Shown in pieces: positions 19,941 through 29,340 of a stretch of DNA of 64,000 nt (the stretch's first letter is position 1; each line of letters begins with the position of its first letter). Source of the DNA: Ephemerocybe angulata (taxonomy: Eukaryota; Basidiomycota; Agaricomycetes; Agaricales; Psathyrellaceae); the NCBI GenBank assembly GCA_013368325.1, contig JAACJK010000063.1:1-64000 (forward strand), given 5' to 3'. The translations under genes and the position numbers were made by a program. The notes below the pieces were generated by a model. The model saw only the letters and a list, made by a program, of their open reading frames with translations, ran no database searches and was not told the origin of the DNA.

Positions 19941-22900
19941 CCGACACACCGACACAGAACACAACGGGAGAGGAAAGGCTGAGGATCCTACAGATCAACA
20001 TCAACAAGTCAGCACACGCACAGCTAGCCCTGTTGAACGACGAACTCCCACTCGACTGGGACATCGTACTCCTACAAGAGCCGAGCGCGAACTACTACAA
20101 CCACATATCGACGCCAAGGGGATTCAGGCAGGTTTACCCAGGAGAAGACGCAAGAAAGAAGGGAACGGTGAGATCAGGGATATGGGTGAACGAGGGGATG
20201 AGCACCGACGCTTGGACACCACTCGACATGGGCGACACGCTAGACGTCACAGGAATAAGGATAAGCGGGGAGAACGGGAAGCTAACGATCTTCAGCGTCT
20301 ACTATGACTGCACGCATAACCGAACCGGAGAAGCCCTGAGGAAATACATCGAAGAGAACGAGGAGGAGATATACGGCGACGGCGGACACGTAATGTGGGC
20401 AGGCGACTTCAACCGACACCACCCCATGTGGGATAGGGACGAAGACTCAAGACTGTTTACAAGGTCAGCTCTCGATGAGGCCACCACGCTGATAGAATTC
20501 GCAGAAGAATGGGACATGGAACAGACTCTAGAGAAGGGGATACCCACCCTAGAACACAGCGCGACAAAACTCTGGACGAGACCCGACAACGTATGGCTCA
20601 CCTCGCACTCGACGACGATGCTGATCGAATGCGACACCAGACACGACCTCCGCCCACCAATGACAGACCACATCCCAATAGCCACGATACTCAGCATCGA
20701 AACGACAAAGGCCCCAACGGTGGAATACAAGAACTTCCGGGAGACGGACTGGGAAGAGTTCTCGGACGCGCTCGAGGAAGAACTAGGAGGCATCGACACC
20801 CAGAAACCGATAACCAACGAAACCGAATTCAACACCAGAGTGGACGATGTAACGACGGCCATCCAGAGGACGATAGAGAAGGTGGTCCCAACGAGCTCGC
20901 CGACATCGTACACGAGAAGATGGTGGAACAAGGGACTGGAAAAGAAGAGAAAGGAAAAACAGAAGCTAAGTCGAGCCCATGCCAGATTCAGAGACCTGCC
21001 CGATCACCCCTCCCACCAGGAATACCGCGACAAGGCCGTGACATACGCGAACATATCGGAGACTACCAAGAAAACCCACTGGACGGAATGGCTGGAGGAT
21101 GCCACGCCGAAAGACATGTGGACGGCGAACGGCTACGTGAAGCAACCCCCAGGAGATGGAGGAAGGCCTAGGATACCGGCGCTGAAAGTGAAGGGCGCGG
21201 ACGGGACGATCATAAGGGTCGACACGAACGAGAGGAAAGCAGAGGAGCTGGCGAAGGGATTCCTCATAAAGAAACCCGAGGGACAGGACGAGATCACGAC
21301 AGAGTGGGCACAACCTACAGCATCGGAAGCAGCGATACCCATCGACCTAGAAAGGATATGCGAACACATGGGGCGTTTGGCGCCATACAAAGCCCCAGGG
21401 CTCGATGGTATACCGAACGTCGTGCTGAAGGAAAATGCTTACTCGATTGCCTCACAGCTAGTGCCGATATACAACGCGGTCTTCGAACTAGGACTCTACC
21501 ACCAAAACTGGAAAGATTCCATCACCTGCGTACTCAGGAAGCCCGGCAAGCCATCATACGAAGTCCCAAAGGCATACCGACCGATAGCACTCATGTCGAC
21601 AATAGGGAAACTGCTATCGTCCATCGTGGCAGAAGACATAACGAGGATCTTGGAGCAGGAGGACCTACTACCCGAAACTCACTTTGGAGGAAGACCCGGG
21701 AGGACGACAACCGACGCCCTTCACCACCTAGTAGGGACGATAAAGGAAGCTTGGCAAAAGGGAAAGGTGGTATCGGTACTCTACCTGGACGTAGAAGGAG
21801 CGTTCCCGAACGCCGTCACGACGAGACTCCTACACAACATGAGGATGCGATCCGTACCGGGGAAGTATGTTACAATGGTGGAGAACATGCTAACGGACAG
21901 GCGAACGAAACTAAAGTTTGACGACTATACGTCTGACTTCATCCCGATCGACAACGGAATAGGCCAAGGATGCCCCCTCTCGATGGTACTCTATATCATC
22001 TACAATGCAGATTTACTGACGGTCCCTACAGGGCCACAAGAGGACGGGATCGGATACGTAGACGACGCCATCTTCATGGCCACAGGACAGAACTTCGAGG
22101 AGACGACCGAAATCCTCAGGGACATGATGGAACGACCGGGAGGAGGGAACGAATGGTCGCGCACTCACAACTCTAGATTCGAGATGTCGAAAGTAGCAGT
22201 GATGCACTTCTCGAGAAGGAAGGCGAAGGCAGCGAACGGGAGACCCGGCGAAAAGCTATACGAGCTGGCACCCCCACTGACGATCAACGGCACGATCATC
22301 GAGAAGGTGAAGGAGTACAAGTATCTGGGCGTCATAGTGGACCCGGAACTGAGGTGGAAGGCGCACACGACGAGAGCAGCGGCGAAAGCCACCCAATGGG
22401 TGATGATGTTTCGAAGGCTAACGAAACAGCATACAGGCCTCAGCACGAACCTGATGCGACAGCTATACAAAGCGGTAGGCATCCCGAAGATGACATACGC
22501 CGCCGATGTGTGGTACGTTCCTCCCCAGAAGCCAGTAGGAGGAAAGAAGAGAGTCGGATCGACCGACGCCCTGAGGAAGCTGGCCAGAGTGCAAAGGATC
22601 GCAATGATAGCGATAACGGGGGCGATGGGATCCACGGCAGGAGATGTGCTCGACGCCCATGCGGGCGTCGAGCCGATGGAAGTACAGCTACTAACAATCC
22701 ACAGAAGGGCATTCACCAGAATGTGCACCCTCCCGAAAAGACACGCCCTAGCGACTCACATCCGACAGTCACACAGACGGAGAGACCAGAAATTCGCTAA
22801 CCCGACCCCGATACAGATCATGGCGCGAAGGTACGACATAAACCCGACAAAGGTCGAGAAGATCTCCCTGAAGATGCGACCGCCAAACCACGAAAGGAAC

Positions 22901-24031
22901 TTCGCGATACGGATAGACGAGAGTCGGCAGGAGTCGATAGAACACGAGAAGTTGGACACGGCACCCATACGTATCTACACGGACGGATCGGGCATCGACG
23001 ACAAAACGGGGGCAGCGGCGCTCTTATACAGAGGCGAGGAGACAGAACCGGAATACACCCTACACTACCACCTTGGCAAGAAGACCGACCACTCGACGTA
23101 CGAGGCCGAATGGATAGGAGCGATACTAGCGGTATGGATACTAGTATCGCGCAGGACGATCCGAAACGAAGTGGGGACGACAGCAATAAGCATCTATACT
23201 GACAACCAGAGCATTCTAAAGGCCATGCAATCCGGACGACCAGGACCCGCGCAGTACTTACAGGACGAATTCTATCGACTAGCGGACGCCTTGAAGGAGG
23301 AGGGAACGAACAGGATAAAGTTCACACTCAAATGGATATCAGCTCACAGCGACGTGAAGAGGAACGAAAAGGTGGACGAAGAAGCGAAGAAGGCCGCCAG
23401 GGGAACGACCACGTTTGCATTAGGACTACCCCCGATGCTAAGGCCAGGCCTACCGAGGAGCATATCGACACTGAAGGAGGAGACGCGAAACGAGGCCAGA
23501 AAGAGATGGACAGAACTGTGGAGGGAATCGAAGAGAGGGGAAGGATTTAGAGAGACAGACGCTGAGTTCCCTTTCAAAAGCTACCAGAAACAGACGAGCC
23601 AGCTGACCAGGTCCCAAAACTCACTGCTAGTACAGATACGAACCGGACACATCCCCCTTAACGGATACTTATTCATAAGGAAGAAGGCGGAAACGAACGT
23701 ATGCCAGAAGTGCCGCTCAGGGAAGAAGGAAACGCTCGAACACTTTCTGTACGACTGCCCGGCATACAGGGCACAGAGAACGATAATGGACAGGGAACAC
23801 GGGAGAGACAAGCGAAACATGCCGAAGATTATGGGTAAACTCGAACACGTACGAGCACTGATAAGATTTACCAATAGGACCGGGAGATTCACACTCTCCA
23901 GAAACGGAGAAGAGACGGACGAGAAGAAGAAGGAGAGGGAGAAGAAGAGGGCACAGAAGGAAGGAGAGAAGAAGAAGAAGAAAGACGAAGAGGACAAAAC
24001 GCGGCGGCGCAAGCGCCGCCGCGGGCGTTAA
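19937..24031 (+). CDS. LINE ORF2, endonuclease-reverse transcriptase-RNase H
   Basis: A 1364-aa polyprotein carries out target-primed reverse transcription. The N-terminal APE-type endonuclease shows QININKSAHAQLAL, LLQEPS, WAGDFNRHHPMW and TDHIPI. The reverse transcriptase shows YKAPGLDGIPN, YRPIALMSTIGKLLSS, YLDVEGAFPN, GIGQGCPLS and the catalytic YVDD. RNase H follows with YTDGSG, YEAEWIGA, YTDNQS and HSDVKRNEKVDEEAKK. A C-terminal knuckle, CQKCRSGKKETLEHFLYDC, precedes a Lys/Arg/Glu-rich tail. All catalytic blocks are present with no stop or frameshift. The start ATG overlaps the ORF1 stop. Confidence 0.95.
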   Translation: MTDTPTQNTTGEERLRILQININKSAHAQLALLNDELPLDWDIVLLQEPSANYYNHISTPRGFRQVYPGEDARKKGTVRSGIWVNEGMSTDAWTPLDMGDTLDVTGIRISGENGKLTIFSVYYDCTHNRTGEALRKYIEENEEEIYGDGGHVMWAGDFNRHHPMWDRDEDSRLFTRSALDEATTLIEFAEEWDMEQTLEKGIPTLEHSATKLWTRPDNVWLTSHSTTMLIECDTRHDLRPPMTDHIPIATILSIETTKAPTVEYKNFRETDWEEFSDALEEELGGIDTQKPITNETEFNTRVDDVTTAIQRTIEKVVPTSSPTSYTRRWWNKGLEKKRKEKQKLSRAHARFRDLPDHPSHQEYRDKAVTYANISETTKKTHWTEWLEDATPKDMWTANGYVKQPPGDGGRPRIPALKVKGADGTIIRVDTNERKAEELAKGFLIKKPEGQDEITTEWAQPTASEAAIPIDLERICEHMGRLAPYKAPGLDGIPNVVLKENAYSIASQLVPIYNAVFELGLYHQNWKDSITCVLRKPGKPSYEVPKAYRPIALMSTIGKLLSSIVAEDITRILEQEDLLPETHFGGRPGRTTTDALHHLVGTIKEAWQKGKVVSVLYLDVEGAFPNAVTTRLLHNMRMRSVPGKYVTMVENMLTDRRTKLKFDDYTSDFIPIDNGIGQGCPLSMVLYIIYNADLLTVPTGPQEDGIGYVDDAIFMATGQNFEETTEILRDMMERPGGGNEWSRTHNSRFEMSKVAVMHFSRRKAKAANGRPGEKLYELAPPLTINGTIIEKVKEYKYLGVIVDPELRWKAHTTRAAAKATQWVMMFRRLTKQHTGLSTNLMRQLYKAVGIPKMTYAADVWYVPPQKPVGGKKRVGSTDALRKLARVQRIAMIAITGAMGSTAGDVLDAHAGVEPMEVQLLTIHRRAFTRMCTLPKRHALATHIRQSHRRRDQKFANPTPIQIMARRYDINPTKVEKISLKMRPPNHERNFAIRIDESRQESIEHEKLDTAPIRIYTDGSGIDDKTGAAALLYRGEETEPEYTLHYHLGKKTDHSTYEAEWIGAILAVWILVSRRTIRNEVGTTAISIYTDNQSILKAMQSGRPGPAQYLQDEFYRLADALKEEGTNRIKFTLKWISAHSDVKRNEKVDEEAKKAARGTTTFALGLPPMLRPGLPRSISTLKEETRNEARKRWTELWRESKRGEGFRETDAEFPFKSYQKQTSQLTRSQNSLLVQIRTGHIPLNGYLFIRKKAETNVCQKCRSGKKETLEHFLYDCPAYRAQRTIMDREHGRDKRNMPKIMGKLEHVRALIRFTNRTGRFTLSRNGEETDEKKKEREKKRAQKEGEKKKKKDEEDKTRRRKRRRGR

Positions 24032-24037
24032 ACGCCC
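24001..24037 (+). other. Back-to-back hairpins at the ORF2 stop
   Basis: gcggcggcgc aa gcgccgccgc at 24001-24022 is a perfect 10-bp inverted repeat. If the terminal pair opens, it leaves a 9-bp stem with a caag loop. It is followed by gggcgttaaacgccc at 24023-24037, a second perfect inverted repeat with the ORF2 TAA at its centre. These encode the last basic residues of ORF2 and could form a strong RNA structure at the start of the 3' UTR. Confidence 0.75.
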
Positions 24038-24405
24038 AAAAACCCGACAAAACCCCACCACCACCAACCCCCCTAAGCTCTCGACCGGTGCTGCTCAGCA
24101 GACCGAGAAGAGAGTCGTGCAGAGATGCAGGGAACCATGGAAGAACACAGTCGCCCGTATGGCGGCCCACAGAGGAGGTTAGAAGGACCCGGGCGATGAA
24201 GCGCCAGAGCAGTGACCCAAAACGACGTTTCCGTGTCAGGCTTACGGGGGCGAGGAGCCGTCGTAAGTACATGGGCCATGCTGGGAAACCGGGGCATCGG
24301 GGCCCTTTACATAGAATAGAATACAATTAGATTAGAGTGTCCTACATAGGGTAAGCCCTCGCGGACAATAAACTGGGATAACAAAAAAAAAAAAAAAAAA
24401 AAAAA

Positions 24406-24418
24406 AACCTACTCTCCC
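24406..24418 (+). repeat. Target-site duplication, right copy
   Basis: aacctactctccc directly follows the poly(A) run and repeats the 13 bp at 18128-18140. The F-box reading frame resumes here. Confidence 0.9.
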
Positions 24419-25150
24419 TCCGGGTTGTCCGGATCCCTGAAAAGGTTGCAGGCACTGTCCTCCATTTCCTTCACGTCCCGGCTCTTGTAAGCCTCACAAT
24501 CGACGAAGTGTCCGAAGCCAGTCTGTCTGGCCCTTGGCTTGGGTTTGGCCGACACTCGGAAAGGGATGAAAATCGGAGCAGCATTTCTCATATTTTCCTC
24601 CAATCCCTCGGTTTATTCTCCTCAACACCGGGTATGGCTGCGAACCTGCAGTCATTGGCTATAGGGAGTCGCGAGTATTGGCGGATCCAGGAGCTTACCG
24701 TGGCCGCGCTCGAGGATATCGCTCTGCACCTCATATCACTCAAGCGCCTCGTCTTAGTTCGCCCGAAGGGCAATGACGAACCGTTCCTGGCGTTATGCCG
24801 TCGCATGGAAGATCAGAAAACGCACCTCCTCCCTCGCCTGGAGCATCTAGAGATCATCCACCCCGACAGCAAATTTCCTCTCGAGCCAGTGCTACAGTTC
24901 GTCAAGTCCCACCATGAGCACCGCGCTCGCTCACCCATGAGCGACATTCGACCGTACGATTCCTCGAAAATGCTACTCGTGCTTCGCATATTTGACACCT
25001 CAGACCAATGGGACACCTACAAGAGATCTCGTACCGCCCGGTATCTTAGGAAGACTGGGATTTCGGTGCAAGTATATCCAGCATATTATCATGGGCAATG
25101 ATACCAGTCATTTTGTTTAGATATTCTGTGTGTTCTGTCCTGCAGGTAGC

Positions 25151-25420
25151 TATAGGCCCCTCCCACTCTTGAAGAACCGTTACTGGGCTTTTTCCTTGGA
25201 ATCGCTCCTTCGGTTCATCGAGGCCCGCCACCGACGATATGCTCAGCACCAGGCTTCAGCAGGGGGTAACAAGGCTCCTGATCCATTGAGGAGGGTGGTG
25301 TTTTGGAATAGCGGGAGCATCGCGACGCTCGAGGAGGACTGCGAATCAGCTTCTACTGTCGCTTTGGTTCAGAGTTTAGGAATCTCGCTCGAGTACATTC
25401 GGCCCCGCAATTGGAAATAG
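25151..25420 (+). pseudogene. Second F-box C-terminal segment, relic or alternative last exon
   Basis: An open frame ending at 25420 resembles the last third of the F-box gene just upstream. FSLESLLRFIEARHRRYAQ matches FPLEPVLQFVKSHHEHRAR, and SLGISLEYIRPRN matches KTGISVQVYPAY. It begins after ctgcag at 25139-25144, a plausible splice acceptor. It is either the 3' remnant of a tandem paralogue or an alternative terminal exon. No F-box N-terminus accompanies it. Confidence 0.55.
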
Positions 25421-25618
25421 TGGTTCTTTACATTTATATGATTTCTACCACTCGGATTGCTCTTCTACCATGTCAAAGGATGATAGTTCGACAGCTACCT
25501 ACTATTATGTTGCTTACGTTCCTCTGTGAACTGCACGGGCAGCACGAAGCCAATGCTTGGAATACATTCTGATATAAGGTCATCCAACAATATACACGGC
25601 TTATTTGTCTACCGAAAA

Positions 25619-27521
25619 CTAGCCTTTCCTTTGGATCTCTGGAGATGCAGGAGGTTCGGTTGCCCCACTCGGCATAACAATGGGAGCGCTAGGAACGGCG
25701 TCAGCCAGCGCCTCTTTCAGCCTTTCCTCGTCTATGTCTTCTGGGGAAGATTCGTCGTCAGACTCGGGCTCGTTAATCTTCAGGCTTTCTTCGATCGACT
25801 CCGAGATGGCGTTAATCTCAGCCTGAATCTTGTCAGCCTCTTCGTCGAGAGTGGAAGGGTGTTCAGCAGCCACGCCAGCCTCCTCTCCCTCCTCAACCTC
25901 CATCGAATACGCAGTCTTCTCCCAGAGTCTGCTGAGTTCCTTCTCCCAACCGAGTTCCTGACATAGCTGCTTGACGACTTCGTCACACTGTCCCAGGAGA
26001 ATGACGTCGTCTGGTTGGTCGCCGAAATCTCCCACCTTATCGAGGTTGATGAGAACTCGAGGACAGGAAGAAGGCGTCATTTCAGCGAGGGAGGCGAAGG
26101 GATGGACAGTAAGCGAAGTGCCCATTACGATCAGAAGATCGGCTGAGTTGAGCATGCCAATGGATTGAATGAATTCTGCGGGGAGCTACGAGTAACATGT
26201 CAGCACTCGCACATCATGCCTAGCCGAATAAAGAGAGAGGTCGTAGCACAAAAACTAAGGATAGCTAAGTAAAACCGTCCAGAATTCCGATTTACAATGG
26301 AAATATGCCATCGCAGCCGAGCGACAGGAAGCAAGTGGACCATCTCGACGGCAGAAGTGAAGGGAAGAGCGCGACTGCGGAAACGAATGTCGGTGTAAAG
26401 GAAGGTCGTGGTCTAAAGGCGGGGCATAAAAGCTATCTTTGGTGGGACACGTACCGCTTCGCCGAAGAACACAATGTCTGGTTTTATCAAGCCTTTACAG
26501 CGGTCGCAGCGCGGGATCTTCTTTTCCAGGACATGCCTTTTCATTCGCTCGTCGTCATACTCTGATTTGCAGTCGATGCAGCGCTGTGTTGCGAAGCTCC
26601 CGTGTGCCTCTATGATCTTGTTGCCTGGGACACCCGCACGGCGCTCGAGGGTATCGATGTTTTGGGTGAAGCATTTAAGCAGAAGGTTCTTCTCGCTGAG
26701 GAGGCGAACGAAGGAATGGGTCAGGGTGGGGCGGAATTTCCCCGGGTAGAGTTCGTGTGCGAGGCTGTAAACTGCAAGGTGGAGGAGAGATCATGCCACC
26801 ATATGTCGTTAAGTTTGGGTCATCGGTTGGATTGGATCGTCGTTTTGCATATTTAGAACGGTAGGGACGTTCCGGTTAGAATAATCATCTATGACAGGGT
26901 GCTCGAGAAGACTTACAGGGCACTGGGTTATTTCGGAAGAATGAGATGTCGAAGACGGCTTCAGGGTGTGGGAGGTTCAACCTGGCTAGATTGGACTGGG
27001 AGGGCCGGTGAGAATCAAGGGGTGAAGGCGGGGAATTAGTAAACGGACATTCACGACGGCGACATTCAGGGGTTTGAACCTGTCCTGAATGCCATAGAAG
27101 AAGGTGGTACACTTACGTAGAGACCTGTAGGAAAGGAAGCAGGGGACTTCTTCAGTTCGGTGCGCAAAGTCCATTGGAAGATCCCCTCCTTACCTGTCTT
27201 GGGAGAGCGGAAATCCGGAATACCAGCAGCGGTACTGACGCCTGTCGCCATAGGGCATAGAGCACATAGAGATGTCGAGCTCTTTAGCGACTGCGGGCTT
27301 CCCCTGCTGAGATACTAGAGGGACGTACCGGCTCCAAGCTGAGAGAAGAATCAGATCTGCTTTAGACACACCCTGAAGGTAGAAGTAGACCGACGTACCA
27401 TGATCGCGATGTTCTTGCATTCGTTAGATTTGATGTAGTGGGCGAGAGCCGGAATATCTCTGGCTTTCAGAACCTTGGGTTCCTTATTCTTATCACGCCT
27501 TCTCATTATCCTGTCCATCAT
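25619..27521 (-). CDS. NAD-dependent protein deacetylase (sirtuin, Hst2/SIRT2 type)
   Basis: Seven exons: 27399-27521, 27329-27338, 27194-27241, 27117-27124, 26917-26995, 26455-26771 and 25619-26185. The coding length is 1152 nt, 383 aa. Motifs in order are LGAG and VSTAAGIPDFRSP for NAD binding, SNLARLNLPHPEAVF, FTQNIDTLE, and EAHGSF with the catalytic His. Zinc Cys pairs CIDC and CDRC follow, then IKPDIVFFGEA and LIVMGTSLTVHPF. The class I arrangement and the acidic C-terminal tail fit cytosolic/nuclear Hst2 and SIRT2, which deacetylate histones and other proteins. Exons 2 and 4 are only 10 and 8 nt and carry LGAG and part of TGLY. Intron 6 (26186-26454) is unusually long at 269 bp. The start could be either of two adjacent ATGs (27521 or 27518). 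Confidence 0.92.
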
Positions 27522-27826
27522 ATCGAGAAATAATATGGAGGTTGGTGGTGGTTCAGGTTTAAGCTAAGAAAGCTGTGGAGAAGAGCGGAGTATAGCTGTC
27601 GAGAGTCGGTTAGATAAGATAAGATGGATTGATGTTGCAGCATTGAATCCGTCGATCGCAAGTCGATCGGTCCCTACTTGCAGGACTGAAGCCTTCGAAC
27701 CCAGAGAAATAAGAATGGGGGGAATGATCTGTATTCAAGCTACATGTAGAGCGGTCTCTAACCATAAAATAACCCTGTAAAAACCTAATCCGAAAGACAA
27801 ACTCCCAAACCTAGCTAACAGTGCGC

Positions 27827-29340
27827 TTATCTTCCCTGCTGAAGACTGTCATATGTCGGCGGCAACTCGCTCAAGTTGACCACGCTGTCGTTCACGTCGT
27901 CACCCCTCATGTTCCGTACCGACGCACTATTCTTCGCCGCAACCACTTGGGCGCCTCTTCCATCCACCCTGTCAACCGTTGCCGAACCACCCGGTCCAGA
28001 TGTGCCCCCTTGCCATCCGCCGCCTGAGGAAGAACCGCCTGCGCCCATGGTCGGAGGTTGAGCATGGTAGGACCTTTGATGTTGCGGCTGTTGGTGCCCC
28101 TGCGGATATTGGTATTGCGGGCCACCGGCGGAAGGACCGCTCGCCATTCCCATGCTAAGGCGGTTATTGCTGCCAGTACTCGCTGGGTACCCGCCGTCTT
28201 GCGATGGCCGAGGCGCATGACCTGGATAGTGATGACTGCCCTCTGACTCTTCTGGCAAGGCGCCCATTGCCCCACCGGGGCCCGGGAAGTAACTAGGCGC
28301 GGGTGTGTGGCCTGGAGTAGGAGACGCCCCAGTCGGGTTTCCACCACCAATGCTTCGAGTATCTGAACGTATTGACTGCATGTCCGATGTCGCCGACAGC
28401 GACCTTTGGTGTTGGTGATGCGGTTGGTTCGTCCTGACAGTCACCAATGGAGGACCCCCAGACGTCATCGGGGCGCCGCCCATCGAGTAGCCTGAAGATG
28501 TCGTGGTGTAAGGCTGACTGGCAATGCTTCCTTCATCTATTGAAGGTCTCGAGGCATGCTGCGGAGGTCCACCCGACGTTCTCTGTTGCAAAGCATTACG
28601 CTGTCGCTTCTCGCTCATCGGTTGCGGAGGATACATCACGACATTGGATCCTTCATTCACAATGAGCGACTCGTGGTGGTAGGGCTGAGCGTGCTCAGGG
28701 GACTGGTAGCCGTTGAATGGAGTGAGTGTTGCAGGCGGAATGGGCGCGACATAGCCTTGCGTCGGAGATGGAGCTATCCTCTGCGGGTGCTTTCGCCGGC
28801 GTCGCCTGAAAAAGAAGATGGCTGCGACGATGAGTACAATGCCAAGGGTCCCTAAGCGAGCCAGAGCTGAGTGTTCTATCTGCCATCCAAGACGTCTTAG
28901 AGTAACAAACCTCCTACAGCCGCCCCTACTATCACAATGGTATTGGGTTTGTTCGGTGAATCTGGGACTGTGGATTCCTGGTTGATCACTTCTGTGCCGG
29001 ACTGGAGAACAGTAGCAATATGAATCGTTGTCGTTACTGTTTTGCCGTTAGAGGTGAATCTGGTTTGCAGGAATCAAGAACAATTCATTTCCACAGGTCG
29101 GATGAAGACATACACACTCTCCGTGGTGAGGACCGTCGTGAGATCAGCTGTAAGGGTCGTTTTGGTGTGTATATTGTCTGGAGCGGGCGTCGTCGCAGTG
29201 TAGTATTCTATCATCCATATAAGTATCGCAGCTCAAGGAGGAGAGGAGAGAAGCTTACGGGAAGTGCTCGACATCTTGCCAGTCGAAAGCTGCACGAGCG
29301 GAGCGTCAGGGAGAGCCTCGATTGTCGTGACAGCGCCTTT
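27827..29340 (-). CDS. Single-pass membrane protein with PPxY tail (5' end unresolved)
   Basis: The supported exons are 29114-29207, 28911-29059 and 27827-28851, plus an upstream exon ending at 29259. The N-terminal part is Thr/Ser-rich and probably extracellular and O-glycosylated (TTLTADLTTVLTTESV, GKTVTTTIHIATV). A membrane helix, TIVIVGAAVGG then TLGIVLIVAAIFFF, is followed by the stop-transfer RRRRRK. The cytoplasmic tail of about 330 aa is Gly/Pro/Ser/Gln-rich and ends ELPPTYDSLQQGR, where PPTY fits a PPxY motif bound by WW domains such as those of Rsp5-type ubiquitin ligases. This layout is common in Agaricomycete surface proteins of unknown role. The signal peptide exon was not found; a frame break or an extra intron lies near 29340. 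Confidence 0.75.

Larger units (their letters stand above)
18141..24405 (+). mobile_element. Full-length LINE (non-LTR retrotransposon)
   Basis: The element is about 6265 bp. It has a 162-bp 5' UTR (18141-18302), ORF1, an overlapping ORF2 with endonuclease, reverse transcriptase and RNase H, a 350-bp 3' UTR and a poly(A) run at about 24382-24407. It is flanked by an 11-13-bp direct repeat. Both ORFs are uninterrupted, so it looks young and potentially active. The combination of APE endonuclease, RNase H and a zinc-knuckle ORF1 fits the Tad1/I-like non-LTR clades common in fungi; the exact clade needs a tree. It sits inside an F-box gene. Confidence 0.95.
16985..25101 (+). pseudogene. F-box protein gene split by a LINE insertion
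   Basis: The coding sequence runs 16985-18140 and resumes at 24419-25101. Reading one copy of the 13-bp duplication joins the halves exactly in frame (385 codons plus one base, then two bases plus 227 codons), giving about 612 aa before insertion. The N-terminal half has an F-box-like segment, RRLPMETLGVILGFAAR, then CLVSRSWWEAAKSMHSLW, as in basidiomycete F-box proteins that recruit substrates to SCF ubiquitin ligases. An acidic DDDDEYSDS stretch and leucine-rich C-terminal segments follow. With the LINE present, translation ends at the TGA at 18149-18151 after 388 aa, which removes the C-terminal third. The LINE has the same orientation as the gene. No introns are needed. Confidence 0.85.
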
